A DNA stretch of 64,000 nucleotides from Termitidicoccus mucosus (GTDB taxonomy: Bacteria; Verrucomicrobiota; Verrucomicrobiia; Opitutales; Opitutaceae), in the NCBI RefSeq assembly GCF_038725785.1, contig NZ_CP109796.1, positions 2,232,001-2,296,000 on the forward strand, in the 5' to 3' direction. The notes under the pieces were generated by a model. The model made no database searches. It was given only the letters and a program-made list of their open reading frames with translations, and had not been told where the DNA came from. Shown one piece after another: positions 61,121 to 64,000 of the stretch; positions within the stretch are counted from its first letter, which is position 1, and each line of letters opens with the position of its first letter. Position numbers and translations under genes: made by a program.

Positions 61121-61224
61121 GTTTTGCGGATTTATGGGTTGGCGTGTTGGTGTGAAAAGATGGTTTGGAGTTCTTTCCTCTTTATTCTCCACTCGTCCCC
61201 GGTTGGAGGAAAGAGAAAGAATAA

Positions 61225-61334
61225 CTGATGTTACGCGCCTGTAGTGTCAGGCCGCGAACGCGTGAGGCCGTCCGCCATGCGCGGCTCGACGCAAGGTCGA
61301 GCCCTACAAAATCTTGTCGGTTGCGTAACATCAG
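61225..61334. mobile_element. 110-bp MITE-like element, second copy
   Basis: Terminal inverted repeats CTGATGTTACGC (61225-61236 and 61323-61334) are identical to those at 8578-8686. The interior differs and carries the GGCTCGACGCAAGGTCGAGCC hairpin unit (one of the dispersed GC-rich units). It lies between two minus-strand genes and seems to have inserted inside an older TTTCCTCTTT-type inverted repeat. Confidence 0.7.
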
Positions 61335-61358
61335 AGAATAAAGAGGAAGGGAAAGGGA

Positions 61359-62966
61359 TTATAAATTCGGAAACGGGGTTTGCACGGGAACGCGCACGGT
61401 GAAGATTTGATTGTATCCGTTGCCTTGAGACACCATGCGGCGGAGGTAGGCGATTTGCGCGCCGTCCGGAGAAAACACGCAGGCAAGCTCCGAGGGCGCG
61501 TCGGACGGATCGCGACGCGGCGTGAGGCGGGCGGCATCGCCGGAGGCCGTGTCGATCACGCACACGCTGCCGTCGATGACGGCGGCGATGCGCGTGCCAT
61601 CGCGGTTCCACGAAAACGCCGACGCGATGTCATGCGGAAGACGCGTGACCTGGCGCGGCTCGCCTCCGTTGGGAGAAATCGTCCAGAGTTGCGTGCCGCC
61701 GGCATCGCCCTTCATGAGAAAGGCGATTTGCGTGCCGTCGGGCGAACTGCGCAGCCAATGGCGCGGCGCGGCGGCGGCGCCGGGGAATTTGCGCGCATCG
61801 GTGAAGGTGAGGCGGCGCTGCGCGGTGCCGGCGGGCGGCGCAGGGCGGCGGGTCGCGGTGCCCTCCAGCGGCGCGTCGCCCGGGCGCGTGATGTCGTCGG
61901 GAATGTCCACCACGAAGACCTCGGCGTGCCGGCTGCCGCCGGCGGCGGTGACGAGCCCTTGGAACGCGAGGGCGCGCCGCTGCCTCCTGCCGTCGACGCG
62001 GACGTAGCCGTTTTCGCCGAGCCAGCCTTCCTCGAAGGCGCGGCTGATCTCGTCGGAGCCGGGGCGGGGATCGTTCACGGTGCGCGTGACGACGGCGCAG
62101 AAGAAGCCGCCGTCGTGATTGCGCGGATGGCTGCGCGCGACATGCACGGGCGCGAGCGGCGCGGCCACGGCGACGTTGCGCTGGTTGCGGTCGTGCTCCA
62201 CCGGCACGGCGCCGGAAGCAGCCGGCGCGCTCCCCTGCCCCTTCGCCTTCTCCTCGGCTTCGTCGAGGCGGGACAGGATCTCGTCGTCATAGGTGAAGCT
62301 CAGCCACTGGCCGTCGGGACTGTAAACATGCACATGCGACCCTCCGCGCAACGCGCCCGGCGTGAACGGCGGCGCGTAGTTCATCGCATCCATTGCGCGA
62401 ATGCGCCCGGGCCGGCCGCCATCCACGATCACGCCGCGGCGGCGCGAGGCGCCGTAGCTCCAGTCGGCGGTCGGATTTGCCGGGCCAAGGATAAACACGA
62501 CGCTGGCGATGACGGGATGAAACGTCACCACGCCGCATCCCGCGCCGTCGCGCGAGCGGTAGAGGACGCGCACGCGCCCCTCCTGTGTATCGACTATTTC
62601 GATACTGGCGCCGTCGAACTTCGCGCCGCCCTCGGAGCGCGTGTCGTAGGCGAGCCAGCGTCCGTCGGGCGACCAGCAGTTGATGTTGGTGAGCACGTGG
62701 TCATGCGCGGCGGTCGTAACCTGGCGCTCGGCGGCCGAGGCGGACAGATCGGAAAGCGCAGGGGGCGCGGCGAAGGCGATGGGGGAAAGCACGGCGGCAA
62801 AAAGGATTCCCAAGGCAGCGGAGAGAGCGGCGCATGGCTTGCTTGTAGCGCAGGCATCCTGCCTGCCGTCGAAAATAAATGCGCGAAGCGCAGTGATTAA
62901 AAAAGCACCAACTCTTCGCACCAGAAAAACGACGGCAGGCACGGGCTTCGCGGACGAAGCCCGCAT
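61359..62966 (-). CDS. Secreted TolB/PD40-type beta-propeller protein
   Basis: The product is 535 aa from the ATG ending at 62966; other starts are open. The signal sequence (LSAALGILFAAVLSPIAFA) lies unusually late, after a segment DGRQDACATSKPC that looks like a translated dispersed repeat, so the native start may be different. The mature part repeats PD40/WD40-like units: CWSPDGRWLAYDT, YSPDGQWLSFTYD, SSPDGTQIAFLM, WNRDGTRIAAVI and FSPDGAQIAYLR. Such propellers bind peptides, glycans or act as periplasmic scaffolds. It lies 4 bp downstream of the discoidin-domain gene and is probably co-transcribed. Confidence 0.8.
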   Translation of the reverse strand: MRASSAKPVPAVVFLVRRVGAFLITALRAFIFDGRQDACATSKPCAALSAALGILFAAVLSPIAFAAPPALSDLSASAAERQVTTAAHDHVLTNINCWSPDGRWLAYDTRSEGGAKFDGASIEIVDTQEGRVRVLYRSRDGAGCGVVTFHPVIASVVFILGPANPTADWSYGASRRRGVIVDGGRPGRIRAMDAMNYAPPFTPGALRGGSHVHVYSPDGQWLSFTYDDEILSRLDEAEEKAKGQGSAPAASGAVPVEHDRNQRNVAVAAPLAPVHVARSHPRNHDGGFFCAVVTRTVNDPRPGSDEISRAFEEGWLGENGYVRVDGRRQRRALAFQGLVTAAGGSRHAEVFVVDIPDDITRPGDAPLEGTATRRPAPPAGTAQRRLTFTDARKFPGAAAAPRHWLRSSPDGTQIAFLMKGDAGGTQLWTISPNGGEPRQVTRLPHDIASAFSWNRDGTRIAAVIDGSVCVIDTASGDAARLTPRRDPSDAPSELACVFSPDGAQIAYLRRMVSQGNGYNQIFTVRVPVQTPFPNL

Positions 62967-62970
62967 ATCA

Positions 62971-64000
62971 TCAGCGTCCGCCTTGCGCATAGACTTCCAC
63001 CTCGGTTGTGAAGCAGTAGGCGGGATCGAAGCGGTTTTTCCCGGCATGGTTGCCGAGGTAGGTCAAACGCACCTGCCGCGCGAGCACGGGCGCGAACTCG
63101 AAGAGGTGAGCCTCGGCCTTGCCATAGGAAAAATCATGGCGTCCGACCTCGGTGAAATTTTTGCCGTCGTAGCTCACCGAGACGGCAATCGTCTTGGTCG
63201 AGCCGAAGTTCGGCACGCCCACATGCACGTGCGTGAGCCTGGCGGAAGTGCGGAGATCGATGGTGACGTTTTTGGGGAATTTGTTGGTGCGGTTGGTGGC
63301 AAACGTGGAACCGCGGCGCATCGCCCAAAGCCCGTCGGTGAGGCCGGGATCCCAACTGCTCGGATTCTTGTCATCGCATTCGTAGGATTTCGCGAGCGCG
63401 AGGTTGGAACCGAGATTGGCCGGGATCTGGGCGCGGGGCAATTCGAGCTTGGGATCGACCGGCGCGGCGGCCGAGGCAGCCGGAGCCGCCGGGGTGCTTT
63501 TGCCGAGATTGCTCTGCGTCGGTCCGCCGGATGTCCCGAACACCTCCACCTCGGTGATGAAACAATATCCCGCGCCGAAGCGGTCCTGTTTCGCGTGATT
63601 GCCGGTGAAGGTGAGCCGCACGTAGCGCGCCGGCGCGGGCTTGAGACTGAAGAGGTGGTTGTCCGCTTTGCCCGGCAGAAAATCATTCGCACCGATGTCG
63701 GCGAATTGCCTGCCGTCCGTGCTGATCGAAACCGTGATGCTCTTGGTGGAGCCAATGGCGGGCGTGCCGACCAGCACATGCGCGATTTCCTGTGTTGCCT
63801 GGAGATCGATGGTGAGCGTCTTGGGAAACTTCTCGGCGTTGCCGGAGGCGAACGTGCTGCCTTTTGCGCCGGTCCAGGAACCATCGGTGACGCCGGAAGT
63901 CCAGCCGCTTTTGTTGGGTTCGCTGCATTCATAAGGTTTGTCGAGCGCGAGGTTCGGCCCGAGGTTTTTCGGCAGCTCGGCGGGAGTGATGGCGGCGGCA
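62971..64000 (-). CDS. Protein with two F5/8 type C (discoidin) domains, 5' end outside the window
   Basis: An open frame reaches the right edge and ends at the stop at 62971. Two tandem repeats of about 145 residues each begin NLGPNLALDKPYECSEPN and NLGSNLALAKSYECDDKN. Both contain the discoidin pattern of TDGxW, a TIDL strand, ITVSIS/IAVSVS-type strands and RYVRLTFTGNHA or RQVRLTYLGNHAG, then a closing TEVEV strand. They are linked by an Ala/Pro stretch. F5/8C domains (CBM32-like) bind galactose or other sugars. An enzymatic domain is likely further upstream, out of view. Confidence 0.88.
   Translation of the reverse strand, partial: AAAITPAELPKNLGPNLALDKPYECSEPNKSGWTSGVTDGSWTGAKGSTFASGNAEKFPKTLTIDLQATQEIAHVLVGTPAIGSTKSITVSISTDGRQFADIGANDFLPGKADNHLFSLKPAPARYVRLTFTGNHAKQDRFGAGYCFITEVEVFGTSGGPTQSNLGKSTPAAPAASAAAPVDPKLELPRAQIPANLGSNLALAKSYECDDKNPSSWDPGLTDGLWAMRRGSTFATNRTNKFPKNVTIDLRTSARLTHVHVGVPNFGSTKTIAVSVSYDGKNFTEVGRHDFSYGKAEAHLFEFAPVLARQVRLTYLGNHAGKNRFDPAYCFTTEVEVYAQGGR

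Overview
The window looks like chromosome of a GC-rich, Gram-negative, polysaccharide-degrading bacterium. I infer Verrucomicrobiota, most likely an Opitutaceae-like lineage. The reasons are a large TonB receptor with an N-terminal carboxypeptidase-like domain, an adjacent giant autotransporter, many secreted GH43, sialidase-like and sialate-esterase-like proteins, and GC-rich intergenic hairpins that leak into coding regions as peptides such as GRDARAT. Taxonomy is inferred from gene content only.

Layout. 1-109: end of a TolC-type efflux protein. 178-26249 (all minus strand): a carbohydrate locus. In transcription order it holds a TonB-dependent receptor, a 2332-aa autotransporter, a 1640-aa multi-enzyme protein (alpha/alpha-barrel-like module, carbohydrate-binding-like module, GH43 and sialidase-like propeller), a 764-aa paralogue of its first module, two zinc-type dehydrogenases, two Gfo/Idh/MocA oxidoreductases, an MFS transporter, a small secreted protein and a second GH43 protein. 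A divergent LacI-family regulator (26350-27357) with operator-like palindromes sits at the head of this block. 27490-45743: housekeeping genes, namely an HrpA helicase, an endonuclease/phosphatase-fold protein, an M48 protease, a beta-CASP nuclease, ApaG, a LOG-domain protein, a GAF-LytTR regulator, a small XRE regulator, the sulfate-activation genes cysC, cysD and cysN, and acylphosphatase.

46032-57227: a complete filamentous-phage (inovirus) prophage integrated in the 3' end of a tRNA-Gln gene, with 25-bp direct repeats as attL and attR. It encodes a KorB/ParB-like HTH protein, a small OB-like protein, a secretin, an HUH replication endonuclease, a Zot-type assembly ATPase, a textbook major coat protein, a proline-linker adsorption protein and a small membrane protein. 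Its cargo is a RelB/MazF-type toxin-antitoxin pair and a membrane-anchored Mrr-like nuclease with a zinc ribbon. A ribbon-helix-helix regulator and a tyrosine integrase complete it. Nine good copies and two degenerate copies of a 15-bp palindrome (consensus TTTACGCWGCGTAAA) are scattered through the element, in genes and between them. The motif resembles the KorB operator, and the phage protein at 46737-47555 has a KorB/ParB-like helix-turn-helix. I regard this pairing as the best candidate for an undescribed system in the window. A second novelty is that the integrase reading frame runs through the attachment core, so its C-terminus changes between the integrated form (423 aa) and the circular form (predicted 543 aa). 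Insertion also separates tRNA-Gln from tRNA-Leu, which would be 14 bp apart in the empty site.

57400-64000: a DUF2937-type membrane protein, then minus-strand secreted proteins: a BNR/sialidase-like protein, a sialate O-acetylesterase-like protein, a TolB/PD40 propeller protein, and a protein with two discoidin (F5/8 type C) domains that runs off the window. This appears to be a second glycan-processing cluster.
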